A stretch of DNA of 64,000 nt from Streptomyces curacoi (GTDB lineage: Bacteria; Actinomycetota; Actinomycetes; Streptomycetales; Streptomycetaceae). Under the pieces are notes generated by a model. The model made no database searches. It worked only from the letters and a program-made list of their open reading frames with translations, and was not told the origin of the DNA. The stretch covers positions 1 through 64,000 of the forward strand of contig NZ_KQ947989.1 of the NCBI RefSeq assembly GCF_001513975.1, read 5' to 3'. Position 1 is the stretch's first letter, and the number at the start of each line of letters is the position of its first letter. Below are positions 49,603 to 58,315 of this stretch, one piece after another. Both the position numbers and the translations under genes were made by a program.

Positions 49603-51195
49603 ATGGTCAAGGCGCGCGTCTCCACAGCCGAGTTGGTCGCCGGAAGGTACCGGCTCGTCGATGTCGTCCAGCGCGAGACCAACCGCGTCAGTTACTACGG
49701 CGAGGACATGGAGACCGAACGTCCGTGCCTCCTCACCCAGATCGGGCTCCCCGACGATCCCTGCCCGGACGCCGGGCGCCGGACCACCTCGCGCATTCTG
49801 CGGACGTCCGAACGGATGGCGTTGCTGCGCCCGGGCCGGGTCGCCACCGTCCTGGACGCCGTCGAGGAGTCCGGGAGCCTGTGGATCGTCACCGAGTGGA
49901 TCGACGGTACGCCGCTGGGCGAACTCCTCACCCAGCAGGGCACGTTCCACTTCGTCCGGGCCGCGCGCATCAGCCTCGAACTGCTCGACGTGCTGGAAGC
50001 AGCGCACGTCGCGGGCATCACGCACGGCGAGCTGAGCCCGGGCCAGGTCTTCGTCCGCGACGAGGGCTCGGTCGTGGTGACCGGCTTCGGGCTGGCCGGC
50101 GCGACCCTGGCGCCCCGGGTCGCCGCGCCGTCGTACGCCTCGCCCGAACAGGCCCGCGACGAGCGCATCGGGCCGGCGTCCGATCTGTGGGCGCTCGGCG
50201 TGATCCTCTACACCATGGTCGAGGGGCGCCCGCCGTATCGGGAACGGGACCGGCCCGAGGCCACGCTGAAGGGCGTGGACCGGCTGCCGCTGCGCGCCCC
50301 GATGCGCGCCGGGCCGCTCACCCAGGCCGTGCAGGGGCTGCTGCGCAAGGACTCCCGGGAGCGGCTGAGCCGGCCGGTGGTCCGTGAGGCGTTCGTCCGC
50401 GTCCTCAACGAGGACCCCGAGGCGGCCCCGCAGTCGGCACCGCGCCCCCGGCTGCGCGGCCTGTACGCCGTCGGGCCGGGCTGGGGAAGGCGCGCCATGG
50501 TCGCCGGGACCGCCCTCGCCGTGGTCACCGTGGTGGCGGCCGTCCTGGTGGTGACCAGCGGCCGGCCGGACGACTCGGGCCCCTCGGCGGCCGATACGGC
50601 GCCCGGACCGTCGGCCGCCACCGAGGAGCCCACCAGCCCGGCCCCCAGCACGGCGTCCCCCGCCCCGGAGCCCACCCCGTCCCCCACGGCGGAGCCGACG
50701 CCCACCGCCTCCGCCTCGGACACGGCTCTGCCCCCGGGTTTCCGGACGTACAGGTCACCGGAGGGCTTCTCCCTCGCCCTCCCGAAGGGCTGGGCACCCC
50801 TGCGCACCACGCGCGCCTCCGACCTGGCGTACCGGGTGACCTTCGGCGCCGAGGACGATCCGCGCACCCTCGCGGTCACCTACAGCGAACGCGTCGGCCC
50901 GGACCCCGTCACCGTGTGGCGCGACGATGTGGAGCCCGGTCTGCGGCAGGCCGGCACGTTCCGGCGGATCGGCGAGATCAAGGCGACCACGTACCAGGGG
51001 TACGAGGCCGCCGACATGCAGTGGCTCTCCAAGGCCGACGGCACCGAGGTCCGCACCTTCGGCCGCGGCTTTCTGATCGGCGACCATCGCGGCTACTCCC
51101 TGCGCTGGACGACCCCGGAGGCCGACTGGGAGGAGTCTGCCAACCGGCAGGCGCTGGACGTCTTCCTCACGACGTTCCGGGTGCCCGAGGACTGA
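49603..51195 (+). CDS. Membrane-anchored serine/threonine pseudokinase
   Basis: A 530-residue protein: kinase-like domain (about 12-265), one TM helix (298-318), Pro/Ser/Thr-rich linker (320-385) and an extracellular beta-rich domain (386-530, from FRTYRSPEGFSLALPKGW). The C-lobe pattern is clear (YASPEQARD, SDLWALGVILYTMVEGRPPY), but key residues are missing: no Ala-x-Lys in the N-lobe (CLLTQI instead), the HRD loop reads HGE (141-143) and DFG reads GFG (161-163). ATG 49603 has GAGGG six bases upstream. It probably binds partners or senses the wall without phosphotransfer. No kinase or phosphatase gene adjoins it. Confidence 0.87.
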   Translation: MVKARVSTAELVAGRYRLVDVVQRETNRVSYYGEDMETERPCLLTQIGLPDDPCPDAGRRTTSRILRTSERMALLRPGRVATVLDAVEESGSLWIVTEWIDGTPLGELLTQQGTFHFVRAARISLELLDVLEAAHVAGITHGELSPGQVFVRDEGSVVVTGFGLAGATLAPRVAAPSYASPEQARDERIGPASDLWALGVILYTMVEGRPPYRERDRPEATLKGVDRLPLRAPMRAGPLTQAVQGLLRKDSRERLSRPVVREAFVRVLNEDPEAAPQSAPRPRLRGLYAVGPGWGRRAMVAGTALAVVTVVAAVLVVTSGRPDDSGPSAADTAPGPSAATEEPTSPAPSTASPAPEPTPSPTAEPTPTASASDTALPPGFRTYRSPEGFSLALPKGWAPLRTTRASDLAYRVTFGAEDDPRTLAVTYSERVGPDPVTVWRDDVEPGLRQAGTFRRIGEIKATTYQGYEAADMQWLSKADGTEVRTFGRGFLIGDHRGYSLRWTTPEADWEESANRQALDVFLTTFRVPED

Positions 51196-52632
51196 TCAGG
51201 CCGACGCGCGGGGTGCGCGCATCGCCCGCAGGGGCAGGCCGTGCAGCGGGTCCGTGCGCCAACGCGCCGTGAAGGTCCGGTCCTTGGCCGAGCACGTCAC
51301 GTCGAGATGGTGCGGGGTCTCCAGGAAGGCGATGTCCACGGCGAGGGTGTCCGCGTCGGTCCAGCCGCCGCTCACCGCGGTGGGCACCGGCTCCTCGGAG
51401 ACGGTCCACCCGGCCTGCCCGAGCCCCAGCCGAAGCGGATGGCCGTCCTCGGTGAGCGTCAGGGTCCAGCCGTCCGCGCCCGGCATGAGGTCGACCGCGG
51501 TCAGCCCGGGCAGGTGCCCGCAGACCCCGCCGGAGGGGGTGAAGGCGCCGGTGGACCAGGCCTGGGCCCGCTCGGGCGGTGCGGGTTTGCCGGCCGCGGG
51601 CGGCACCGCCAGTCCCGCCAGCCGCTCCGCCAGGGCCACGTCCGCCGCCTCGCCGCCGGTCAGGGGTGCGGGCCGGAAGGCGGGCAGCAGATGCTCCCAG
51701 ACCAGGTTCAGCAGCGTCTGCATGTCCCAGGTGTCCGCGGTCGTCGCGATCACGGCGTCCTGCTCGGGCAGCACCAGGCAGAACTGGCCGAACGCGCCGT
51801 CCCCGCGGTATCCGTGCCGGGACATCCAGAACTTGAAGCCGTAGCCGCGTTGCCAGTCGTCCCCGGGCATGACACCGGCGTTCGGGATCTGCGGGCGCGT
51901 GGCCTCGGCCACCCACCACTCGGGCAGCAGCCGCTCGCCCTCCCACACCCCGCCCCGCAGATACAGCCGGCCGAGCCGGGCGATCGCGTCGGTGGTGGCG
52001 TGCAGCCCGCTGAAGCCGAGCTCCCGGCCGCTGCGGTCGCGCAGCCACGAGACCTCGCCGATGCCCAGCGGGTCCAGCAGCCGCGGCCGCAGGTACTCGG
52101 TCAGTGACTGGCCGCTCACGCGCTGGACGATGGCGGCGAGCGTGAAGGTGGCGGGCTGGTTGTACGCGAAGACGGTTCCGGGATCGCGGGCCGGGGGTAC
52201 CAGGAGGAACCCGCGGACGAGATCCTCGCGGTCGAGGTCGCGCGCCGCGAAGATCGTGTCGGTCTCGTGCCCGCTGGCCATGGACGCCACGTGCCGCACG
52301 AGCATCGCGCGGCTGCGCGGATCGGTGATGTCGGCGTCGAGCTCGGGGAAGTACGAGATCACCGGGTCGTCCAGCCGTATCAGCCCCTCGGCGGCGGCGA
52401 TCCCGGCGGCGGTCGCGGTGAAGCTCTTGCTGATGGAGTAGAGCAGGTGCGGGCGCTGAGGGGTGTACGGCGCCCACCAGCCGGACGCGACGAGATGCTC
52501 GTGCCGCATGATCATCAGGCTGTGCGGCTCGATGCCGGGGGCGGCGTCGAGGGCGTCGAGGAAGGCGAGGACACCGGAGGCGTCGACGCCCTGGGCGGCG
52601 GGGGCGCTCGAAGGCAGCGGGCGAACACTCAT
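51196..52632 (-). CDS. Serine hydrolase (class C beta-lactamase/esterase family)
   Basis: A 478-residue protein without a signal peptide. The active-site motif is SISK (Ser66-Lys69), the Tyr motif FAYNQPATF lies near 155, and GYGFKFWMSRHGY with GAFGQFCLV near 265 correspond to the later conserved block. A C-terminal beta domain (about 360-478) follows. Cytoplasmic location suggests an esterase or amidase such as 6-aminohexanoate-dimer hydrolase-like proteins, not a wall enzyme. GAGAGG lies before ATG 52632. It is divergent from the LLM oxidoreductase gene, 112 bases apart. Confidence 0.85.
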   Translation of the reverse strand: MSVRPLPSSAPAAQGVDASGVLAFLDALDAAPGIEPHSLMIMRHEHLVASGWWAPYTPQRPHLLYSISKSFTATAAGIAAAEGLIRLDDPVISYFPELDADITDPRSRAMLVRHVASMASGHETDTIFAARDLDREDLVRGFLLVPPARDPGTVFAYNQPATFTLAAIVQRVSGQSLTEYLRPRLLDPLGIGEVSWLRDRSGRELGFSGLHATTDAIARLGRLYLRGGVWEGERLLPEWWVAEATRPQIPNAGVMPGDDWQRGYGFKFWMSRHGYRGDGAFGQFCLVLPEQDAVIATTADTWDMQTLLNLVWEHLLPAFRPAPLTGGEAADVALAERLAGLAVPPAAGKPAPPERAQAWSTGAFTPSGGVCGHLPGLTAVDLMPGADGWTLTLTEDGHPLRLGLGQAGWTVSEEPVPTAVSGGWTDADTLAVDIAFLETPHHLDVTCSAKDRTFTARWRTDPLHGLPLRAMRAPRASA

Positions 52633-52744
52633 GCGGTCATCCTCTCCCGGGGCTCGTCCGGCAACCGGGAGGTCGTGCGGCCCCGGGCCGCGGCCTGCCC
52701 CGTCCGTCCCGTTTTCCCCACGGCTGTCCGGGGACTCGGGCCGC

Positions 52745-53716
52745 ATGGTGCAGATCGGATACACGATGATGACCGAGCAGGCCGGCCCCCGGGAGCTGGT
52801 GGACCACCTGGTCCGCGCCGAGGAGGCGGGCTTCGACTTCTCCGTGACGTCGGATCACTACTTTCCGTGGCTGCGCACGCAGGGCCACTCCCCGTACGCG
52901 TGGAGCGTGCTCGGCGCCGCCGCCCAGGCGACCTCGCGGATCCCGCTGATGACGTACGTCACCTGTCCGACCTTCCGCTACCACCCGGCGGTGGTGGCCC
53001 AGAAGGCGGCCACGATGCAGCTGCTGTCCCAGGGCCGGTTCCGGCTGGGCCTCGGCTCCGGGGAGAACCTCAACGAACACGTGGTGGGCGGTGGCTGGCC
53101 TTCTGTCGATGTGCGGCACGAGATGCTGGAGGAGGCCGTGGAGATCATCCGCGCGCTCTTCAAGGGCGGCCATGTGAACCACCGGGGCACCCACTTCGAC
53201 GTGGAGTCGGCCCGGCTGTGGGACCTGCCCGACGAGCCGCCGCCCCTCGGTATCGCCGTCTCGGGCGAGCAGTCGTGCGCTCTCGCGGGCCGGCTCGCCG
53301 ACCTGGTCATCGCCACGGAGCCGCAGTCGGGTCTGCTGGAGGCGTTCGACCGGCACGGCGGAGCGGGCAAGCCACGCGTGGGGCAGCTGCCGGTCTGTCA
53401 CGACCCGGACCGGGACACGGCCGTGAAGCGGGCACACGCCCAGTTCCGCTGGTTCGGCGGCGGCTGGAAGGTCAACTCGGAGCTGCCCCACCCCGACTCC
53501 TTCGAGTCGGCCACGCAGTACGTCACACCCGACGACGTGGCGTCCTCGATCCCGTGCGGCGACGACCCGGAGGAGTTCGTCGAAGCGGTACGCCCGTACG
53601 CGGAGGCCGGGTTCACCGAGATCGCCCTGGTGCAGATCGGGGGCGATGCGCAGTTGCCGTATCTCGACTGGGCGGAGAAGACGCTGCTGCCCGCGCTGCG
53701 GGACGCCCTCGGCTGA
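52745..53716 (+). CDS. LLM-class F420-dependent oxidoreductase (G6PDH-like family)
   Basis: A 323-residue TIM-barrel enzyme of the luciferase-like monooxygenase superfamily. VQIGYTMMTEQAGPRELVDH opens the barrel; SVTSDHYFPW, TCPTFRYHPAVVAQ and RFRLGLGSGENLNEHVVGGGWP are blocks of the F420-linked (Fgd-like, TIGR03557) group. The cofactor is inferred from family, since actinobacteria make F420. No good Shine-Dalgarno precedes ATG 52745, and the gene may be leaderless. Substrate unknown. Confidence 0.87.
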   Translation: MVQIGYTMMTEQAGPRELVDHLVRAEEAGFDFSVTSDHYFPWLRTQGHSPYAWSVLGAAAQATSRIPLMTYVTCPTFRYHPAVVAQKAATMQLLSQGRFRLGLGSGENLNEHVVGGGWPSVDVRHEMLEEAVEIIRALFKGGHVNHRGTHFDVESARLWDLPDEPPPLGIAVSGEQSCALAGRLADLVIATEPQSGLLEAFDRHGGAGKPRVGQLPVCHDPDRDTAVKRAHAQFRWFGGGWKVNSELPHPDSFESATQYVTPDDVASSIPCGDDPEEFVEAVRPYAEAGFTEIALVQIGGDAQLPYLDWAEKTLLPALRDALG

Positions 53717-53790
53717 CCGCGCCGCTCGCACGGCGCCGGGCCGCGCCCCGGGCGGCGGTAGCGCCGTCCGCCGGTGCCATAAGCTCTGGT

Positions 53791-53804
53791 CTGCACTTTT
53801 GCAG
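53791..53804. promoter_or_regulatory. Palindrome CTGCA-cttt-TGCAG before the unknown 344-aa gene
   Basis: A perfect 5-bp-arm dyad 29 bases before the GTG start, inside the only likely promoter interval (CATAAG lies just upstream at 53778-53783). An operator is plausible; the arms are short, so chance is possible. Confidence 0.3.
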
Positions 53805-53833
53805 TCCGAGCAGCCCGTACAGGAGAGTCATCC

Positions 53834-54868
53834 GTGAGTCTGGCGACCGCCCCGTCCGAGACGTCCCCCGCGCCCTTGTCCGAACTCGTCGCGCGGGACG
53901 CGCGCGAGTTCGGGGTCTACGCGCGGACCGGAGGATGGGCCTTCGGCCTGAGGGTGGCGCGCAGCGTGCGGCCCGGCGGCCAGAGCGCGGGCGAGACACC
54001 GAAGGTGTCCGCGAAGGAGTTCGCCGAACTCGCCGGGTGCTCTCCCGAGCGTGTCATGCGCTACTACAAGGCCTGGGACCGGGCCGCCGACGACGGACTC
54101 GTCCCGCATTTCGAGGCGCTCGCCCCCGGTCAGGAGGTGGAGCTGCCGGACGCCGACGTGTGGCTCAGCTACTACGTCTCCCGCAGCAGCGCCGGCTCCG
54201 AGCGCGGCACCGCCATCGCCGAGGCCGCCGAGGCCGAGGGCATTCGCCCCACCAAGGCCCTGGAGGTCGCCGAGAACCCCACCGCGCTGCGCGCCGCGAT
54301 CCTCGCCGACCCCTCGACCGCCCGCGCGGCCCGCCAGGCGCTGCTCGACCGGGTCCGCGAAGACCCGGAGCTGCAGGCCGAGTTGGCGCGGGACGTCGTG
54401 CGCACCGACGACCTGAAGAAGGCCGTCGCCAGTGAGAGCCGGGCCGCCGACCGGATCGGCTATGTCCGCCAGATTGCCGAGTCGGGCCAGATCAGGACCC
54501 CGGCCGGGCAGACCGTCGAGGCGCCCGCCGACCTGCGCGAGGAGGCGGAGCGGCATCTGTCGCTCATCGAAGAGCTGGAGGAGGACGAGGACTCCGGCGA
54601 GTGGGCCACCGAGGCCTACGACACCCTGAAGTCCCTGGTCGTCGAGGCCGTGGAGGCCGATCCCGAGCTGCGTGTCCAGGAGCGGCGGACGAAGTTCTAC
54701 AGCAGCCTGCAGAAGGCGACGAAGGTCTTCGAGGAGCTGACCTTCGACGATGTGCAGGAGTTCGTCGAGGACGACATGGTCCAGCAGCTGGAGGAGCTCC
54801 AGCAGGCCATCTCCACGTGCATCACGGCACTGCGCGGGGCACGGTCGGGCGCGGCCCGGCCCGAGTAG
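53834..54868 (+). CDS. Uncharacterised 344-residue helical protein with HTH-like N-terminus
   Basis: I do not recognise a named family. Visible: residues ~50-75 (KVSAKEFAELAGCSPERVMR YYKAWD in outline) look like a helix-turn-helix; the rest is helical, with strongly acidic C-terminal coils (LIEELEEDEDSGEW, EFVEDDMVQQLEELQQAI) likely to dimerise. Segments LRAAILADPSTARAARQALL and REDPELQAELARDVVRTDDL resemble repeat-like helices. GTG 53834 has AGGAGAG seven bases upstream, so it is well translated. A DNA-associated or plasmid-partition-like role is a guess from the HTH/coil layout. Convergent with the DUF6328 gene. Confidence 0.8.
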   Translation: MSLATAPSETSPAPLSELVARDAREFGVYARTGGWAFGLRVARSVRPGGQSAGETPKVSAKEFAELAGCSPERVMRYYKAWDRAADDGLVPHFEALAPGQEVELPDADVWLSYYVSRSSAGSERGTAIAEAAEAEGIRPTKALEVAENPTALRAAILADPSTARAARQALLDRVREDPELQAELARDVVRTDDLKKAVASESRAADRIGYVRQIAESGQIRTPAGQTVEAPADLREEAERHLSLIEELEEDEDSGEWATEAYDTLKSLVVEAVEADPELRVQERRTKFYSSLQKATKVFEELTFDDVQEFVEDDMVQQLEELQQAISTCITALRGARSGAARPE

Positions 54869-54888
54869 TCGGGCTCATGCCGCCGGCG

Positions 54889-54920
54889 CGTCACCGCTCA
54901 CGCTCTGTGTAGCGGTGACG
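54889..54920. terminator. Bidirectional hairpin terminator
   Basis: Perfect 10-bp arms CGTCACCGCT (54889-54898) and AGCGGTGACG (54911-54920), 12-nt loop, between convergent genes and partly inside the last codons of the DUF6328 gene. No T-tract. Confidence 0.55.
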
Positions 54921-55397
54921 TGTCCACAGCGGCAGCACGAACCAGCACAGGACGTACCACAGGACCACCGCCGCGACCAGCCAGGGCACATAGCCGTCCT
55001 GTGTGGCGACCCGCAGGATCAGCAGGAGCGAGGCCGCCATGGTGACGAGGAGCAGGACCAGGCCGACGAAGGTCAGCCGGGAGGCCCACTCCACGGCCTT
55101 CGGCTTGATGCGCCGCCCGGACACCAGCCGGTGCAGGGACACGGGGCCGATCAGGGCGCCGGTGGCGGCGGCGCCCAGCACGACCGTCACGATGTAGATG
55201 GTCCGGTCCGTGGGCTCCAGGTCGTTGTACTTCGGGGTGAAGACGACGGTGAGTAGGAACCCGAACAGGATCTGCACGCCCATCTGGGCCACGCGGACCT
55301 CCTGCAGGAGCTCGACCCACATGCGGTCGGCTCTCTCCTCCGCGGTCTCGTTGCGTCCCCTGCGCCTGGCTGCACCGCCTTCGGTGGCCGTCACCAT
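54891..55397 (-). CDS. Four-helix membrane protein (DUF6328-like)
   Basis: A 168-residue protein with a charged N-terminus (NETAEERADRMWVELLQEVR) and four hydrophobic helices (about 40-55, 68-88, 108-130, 138-157), ending in a basic tail. The block VELLQEVRVAQMGVQILFGF LLTVVFTPKY in outline is characteristic of the family I know as DUF6328. No activity is known. It lies 98 bases downstream of the aldo/keto reductase gene on the same strand. CTGAG-tcc-CTCAG stands just upstream (55418-55430). Confidence 0.82.
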   Translation of the reverse strand: MVTATEGGAARRRGRNETAEERADRMWVELLQEVRVAQMGVQILFGFLLTVVFTPKYNDLEPTDRTIYIVTVVLGAAATGALIGPVSLHRLVSGRRIKPKAVEWASRLTFVGLVLLLVTMAASLLLILRVATQDGYVPWLVAAVVLWYVLCWFVLPLWTRHRYTERER

Positions 55398-55495
55398 GTC
55401 CTCCCGGGTTCGAACGACCTGAGTCCCTCAGTCCCGCGAGTACCCGCTGAGCGGGGATTCTGTCCGGCCCACCGGGCGGTTGCCCCACCACTGAC

Positions 55496-56479
55496 CTACC
55501 AGCGGCCCTCCACCTGACCCTTGATCCGCCGGTCGTAGAGGCCCCGGATCGCGGTGAGCGTGTCCTCGGACAGCTCCGGAAGACCGGCGGCGGCCGCGTT
55601 GGCGCGGGCCTGCTCGGGCGAGCGGGCGCCCGGGATCACGGTGGTCACGCCCGGCTGCTGGATGATCCAGCGCAGCGCCAGCTGGGCCGGTGTGAAGCCC
55701 TCCGGCGCGAGGCCGGCGAACTCGACTGCGGCCTCCACACCCGACTCGTAGTCGACGCCCGAGAAGGTCTCGCCCTGGTCGAAGGACTCACCGTGCCGGT
55801 TGTAGGTGCGGTGGTCGTTGGCGGGGAAGACGGTGTCCTTGGTGTACTTGCCCGACAGCAGGCCGGAGGCCAGCGGGACCCGGGCGATGATGCCCACGCC
55901 CGCCTCCTGGGCGGCGGGCAGCACCTCGCGCAGGGGCTTCATGCGGAACGGGTTCAGGATGATCTGCACGCTGGCCACGCCCGGCCGGGCGATGGCGGTC
56001 AGCGCCTCGGCGCAGGTCTCCACGCTGACGCCGTAGGCGGCGATGCGCTCCTCCTCGACCAGGGTGTCCAGGGCGTCGAACACCTCGTCCGTCGAGTAGA
56101 CGGGCGTTGGCGGGCAGTGCAGCTGGACCAGGTCGAGGCGGTCCACGCCGAGGTTGCGCCGGGAACGGTCGTTCCAGGCACGGAAGTTGTCGAGGACGTA
56201 GTTCTCGGGGATCTGGTCGACGCGGCGGCCCATCTTGGTCGCGACCAGGATGTCCAGGTCGGGCCTGCCGCTCAGGAAGCGGGCGATGGTCTGCTCGCTG
56301 AGTCCGTCGCCGTACACGTCGGCCGTGTCGAAGAAGGTCACCCCCGACTCGACCGCCGCCTCCAGCACCGCCAGGGCTTCCTTCTCGTCGACGTCTCCCC
56401 AGTCGGCGCCCAGCTGCCACGTACCGAGACCCACGACGGACGCCCGCTGACCCGACCTACCGATTGCACGCTCTTCCAT
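55496..56479 (-). CDS. Aldo/keto reductase
   Basis: A 327-residue NADPH-dependent reductase of the AKR barrel fold. The catalytic tetrad is visible: Asp in FFDTADVYG with its Tyr, Lys in VATKMG and His in LVQLHCP. The C-terminal cofactor-binding block is VIPGARSPEQARANAAAAG. The sequence resembles the YajO/IolS-type general stress AKRs. Substrates are small aldehydes or sugars, not predictable here. It is divergent from the cholesterol-oxidase-like gene; the ATG has no strong ribosome site. Confidence 0.92.
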   Translation of the reverse strand: MEERAIGRSGQRASVVGLGTWQLGADWGDVDEKEALAVLEAAVESGVTFFDTADVYGDGLSEQTIARFLSGRPDLDILVATKMGRRVDQIPENYVLDNFRAWNDRSRRNLGVDRLDLVQLHCPPTPVYSTDEVFDALDTLVEEERIAAYGVSVETCAEALTAIARPGVASVQIILNPFRMKPLREVLPAAQEAGVGIIARVPLASGLLSGKYTKDTVFPANDHRTYNRHGESFDQGETFSGVDYESGVEAAVEFAGLAPEGFTPAQLALRWIIQQPGVTTVIPGARSPEQARANAAAAGLPELSEDTLTAIRGLYDRRIKGQVEGRW

Positions 56480-56616
56480 GGCGTCAGTGTGTCATTCGTC
56501 ATGTACCTGCGCGGAGCCGCCCCCGCCGTGTGTCCGCCTGCGCGTCCGTCACTCACACGAGTGAATCAGTTCGACAGTCGGGCGACGCGTGTCAAGGGGG
56601 TCCCTAGCGTGGCCGC

Positions 56617-58308
56617 GTGACCGACGACTTCAGCCGCAGGGGCTTCCTCCGCACCGCCGCCGCCCTGGCCGCCGTACCGGCCCTTCTTCCGGCGGATCCG
56701 GCCGTCGCGGCACAGGAGTTGCCCGACTTCCCGGCGGATGTGGCCCTGTACCGCTCGGCGTACCGGAACTGGGTCGGCGAGATCACCGCCGACGGACTGT
56801 GGGCCTGTGCCCCGGGCACCCCGGAGCAGGTGGTCGCCGTCGTCAACTGGGCGTGGCGGCACGGCTGGAGAGTGCGCGCCCGGGGCGCCTCGCACGGCTG
56901 GTCACCGCTGACGGTCACACAGGGCCTGCCGTCGGACGCGCCGGTCCTCCTCGTCGACACCGCCGCTCATCTCACCGGCCTGTCCCTCCGGTCGCCGTCC
57001 TCCGTGCGCGCCGGCACCGGCGTCACCCTGGAGGCCCTGCTCACCTACCTGGAGGAGCACGGCCTCGGCGTCACCGCCGCGCCCGCACCCGGCAACCTCA
57101 CCCTGGGCGGCGCCCTGGCCGTCGACGCGCACGGCACCGCCGTACCGGCGCGGGGCGAACAGCGCCTCCCCGGCCACACGTACGGCTCGCTGAGCAACCT
57201 GGTGCTGTCGCTGACGGCCGTCGTCTGGGACGAGGCCAGTGGCGCGTACGCGCTGCGGACGTACCACCGCGACGAGGCGGACTGCGCCGCGCTGCTCACC
57301 CATCTCGGCCGCTCCCTGGTCACCGAGGTCGTGCTGCGCGTGGGCGCGAACACCGGCCTGCGGTGCGTCAGCCGTACGGACATCCCGGCCGGCGAGCTCT
57401 TCGCCGCGCCCGGCGCCGGCGGACGCACCTTCGCGAGCTTCCTGGACCGGGCCGGGCGCGCCGAGGCGATCTGGTTCGCCTTCACCGAGTACCCGTGGCT
57501 GAAGGTGTGGAGCGTCTCCCCCACCCGGCCGCTGACCTCGCGGCATGTGACGACGCCGTACAACTACCCCTTCTCCGACAGCGTCCCGCGCCCGGTGGCG
57601 GAGCTGGTCGGGCACATGGTGTCGGACGGGGCCTGGTATCTGGCGCCGGTGCTCGGCAACGCGCAGTACGACGCGGCCGAGCTCGGGCTGGTGGCGACGC
57701 TGTCGGCGGACATCTGGGGGCCGTCGAAGAACACGCTGCTGTATCTGAGGCCGACGACGCTGAGGATCGCCACGAACGGGTACGCGGTGCTCACCAGCCG
57801 GGCGCAGGTTCAGCAGGTGGTCGCCGAGTTCACCGCGTTCTACCGGGAGCGGCTCGCGGCGTACGCCGGCCGGGGGCAGTTCCCGGTCAACGGCTCGGTG
57901 GAGATCCGGGTGACGGGCCTCGACGATCCCGCGGACGTGGGCCTGGACGGGGCGCGGACCCCGCTGCTGTCGGCGATCGGGCCGCGCGGTGACCGCCCCG
58001 AGTGGGACACCGCCGTGTGGCTGAACATCCTGACGCTGCCCGGGACACCGTACGCGGAGGCGTTCCTGAGCCAGATCGAGCGGTTCCTGCTGCGCACCTT
58101 CGACGGCGGGTACGCCATGACCCGTGTCGAGTGGTCGAAGGGCTGGGCCTACACGAAGGACTCCGCCTGGAGCGACGGCGAGGTGCTGGGCACCGTCGTG
58201 CCCGGCACCTTCGGGGAGGACGCGTGGGCGCAGGCGTCAGGGGCGCTGGACCGGCTCGATCCCCATGGGGTGTTCGGAAACGCCTTCCTGGACCGGTTGT
58301 TCCGGTGA
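56617..58308 (+). CDS. Secreted VAO-type flavoprotein similar to class II cholesterol oxidase
   Basis: A 563-residue protein with a Tat signal (SRRGFLRTAAALAAVPALLP). The FAD-binding domain has RGASHGWSPLT, whose His93 matches the histidine that carries covalent FAD in Brevibacterium-type cholesterol oxidase, and APAPGNLTLGGALA. The C-terminal part is the cholesterol-oxidase substrate-binding domain with NGSVEIRVTG, containing the Glu-x-Arg pair used for catalysis in that enzyme. Steroid oxidation is therefore plausible but unproven. -10-like TAGCGT (56605-56610) ends six bases before GTG 56617, so the transcript may be leaderless. Convergent with the monooxygenase gene. Confidence 0.87.
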   Translation: MTDDFSRRGFLRTAAALAAVPALLPADPAVAAQELPDFPADVALYRSAYRNWVGEITADGLWACAPGTPEQVVAVVNWAWRHGWRVRARGASHGWSPLTVTQGLPSDAPVLLVDTAAHLTGLSLRSPSSVRAGTGVTLEALLTYLEEHGLGVTAAPAPGNLTLGGALAVDAHGTAVPARGEQRLPGHTYGSLSNLVLSLTAVVWDEASGAYALRTYHRDEADCAALLTHLGRSLVTEVVLRVGANTGLRCVSRTDIPAGELFAAPGAGGRTFASFLDRAGRAEAIWFAFTEYPWLKVWSVSPTRPLTSRHVTTPYNYPFSDSVPRPVAELVGHMVSDGAWYLAPVLGNAQYDAAELGLVATLSADIWGPSKNTLLYLRPTTLRIATNGYAVLTSRAQVQQVVAEFTAFYRERLAAYAGRGQFPVNGSVEIRVTGLDDPADVGLDGARTPLLSAIGPRGDRPEWDTAVWLNILTLPGTPYAEAFLSQIERFLLRTFDGGYAMTRVEWSKGWAYTKDSAWSDGEVLGTVVPGTFGEDAWAQASGALDRLDPHGVFGNAFLDRLFR

Positions 58309-58315
58309 GGTACGG

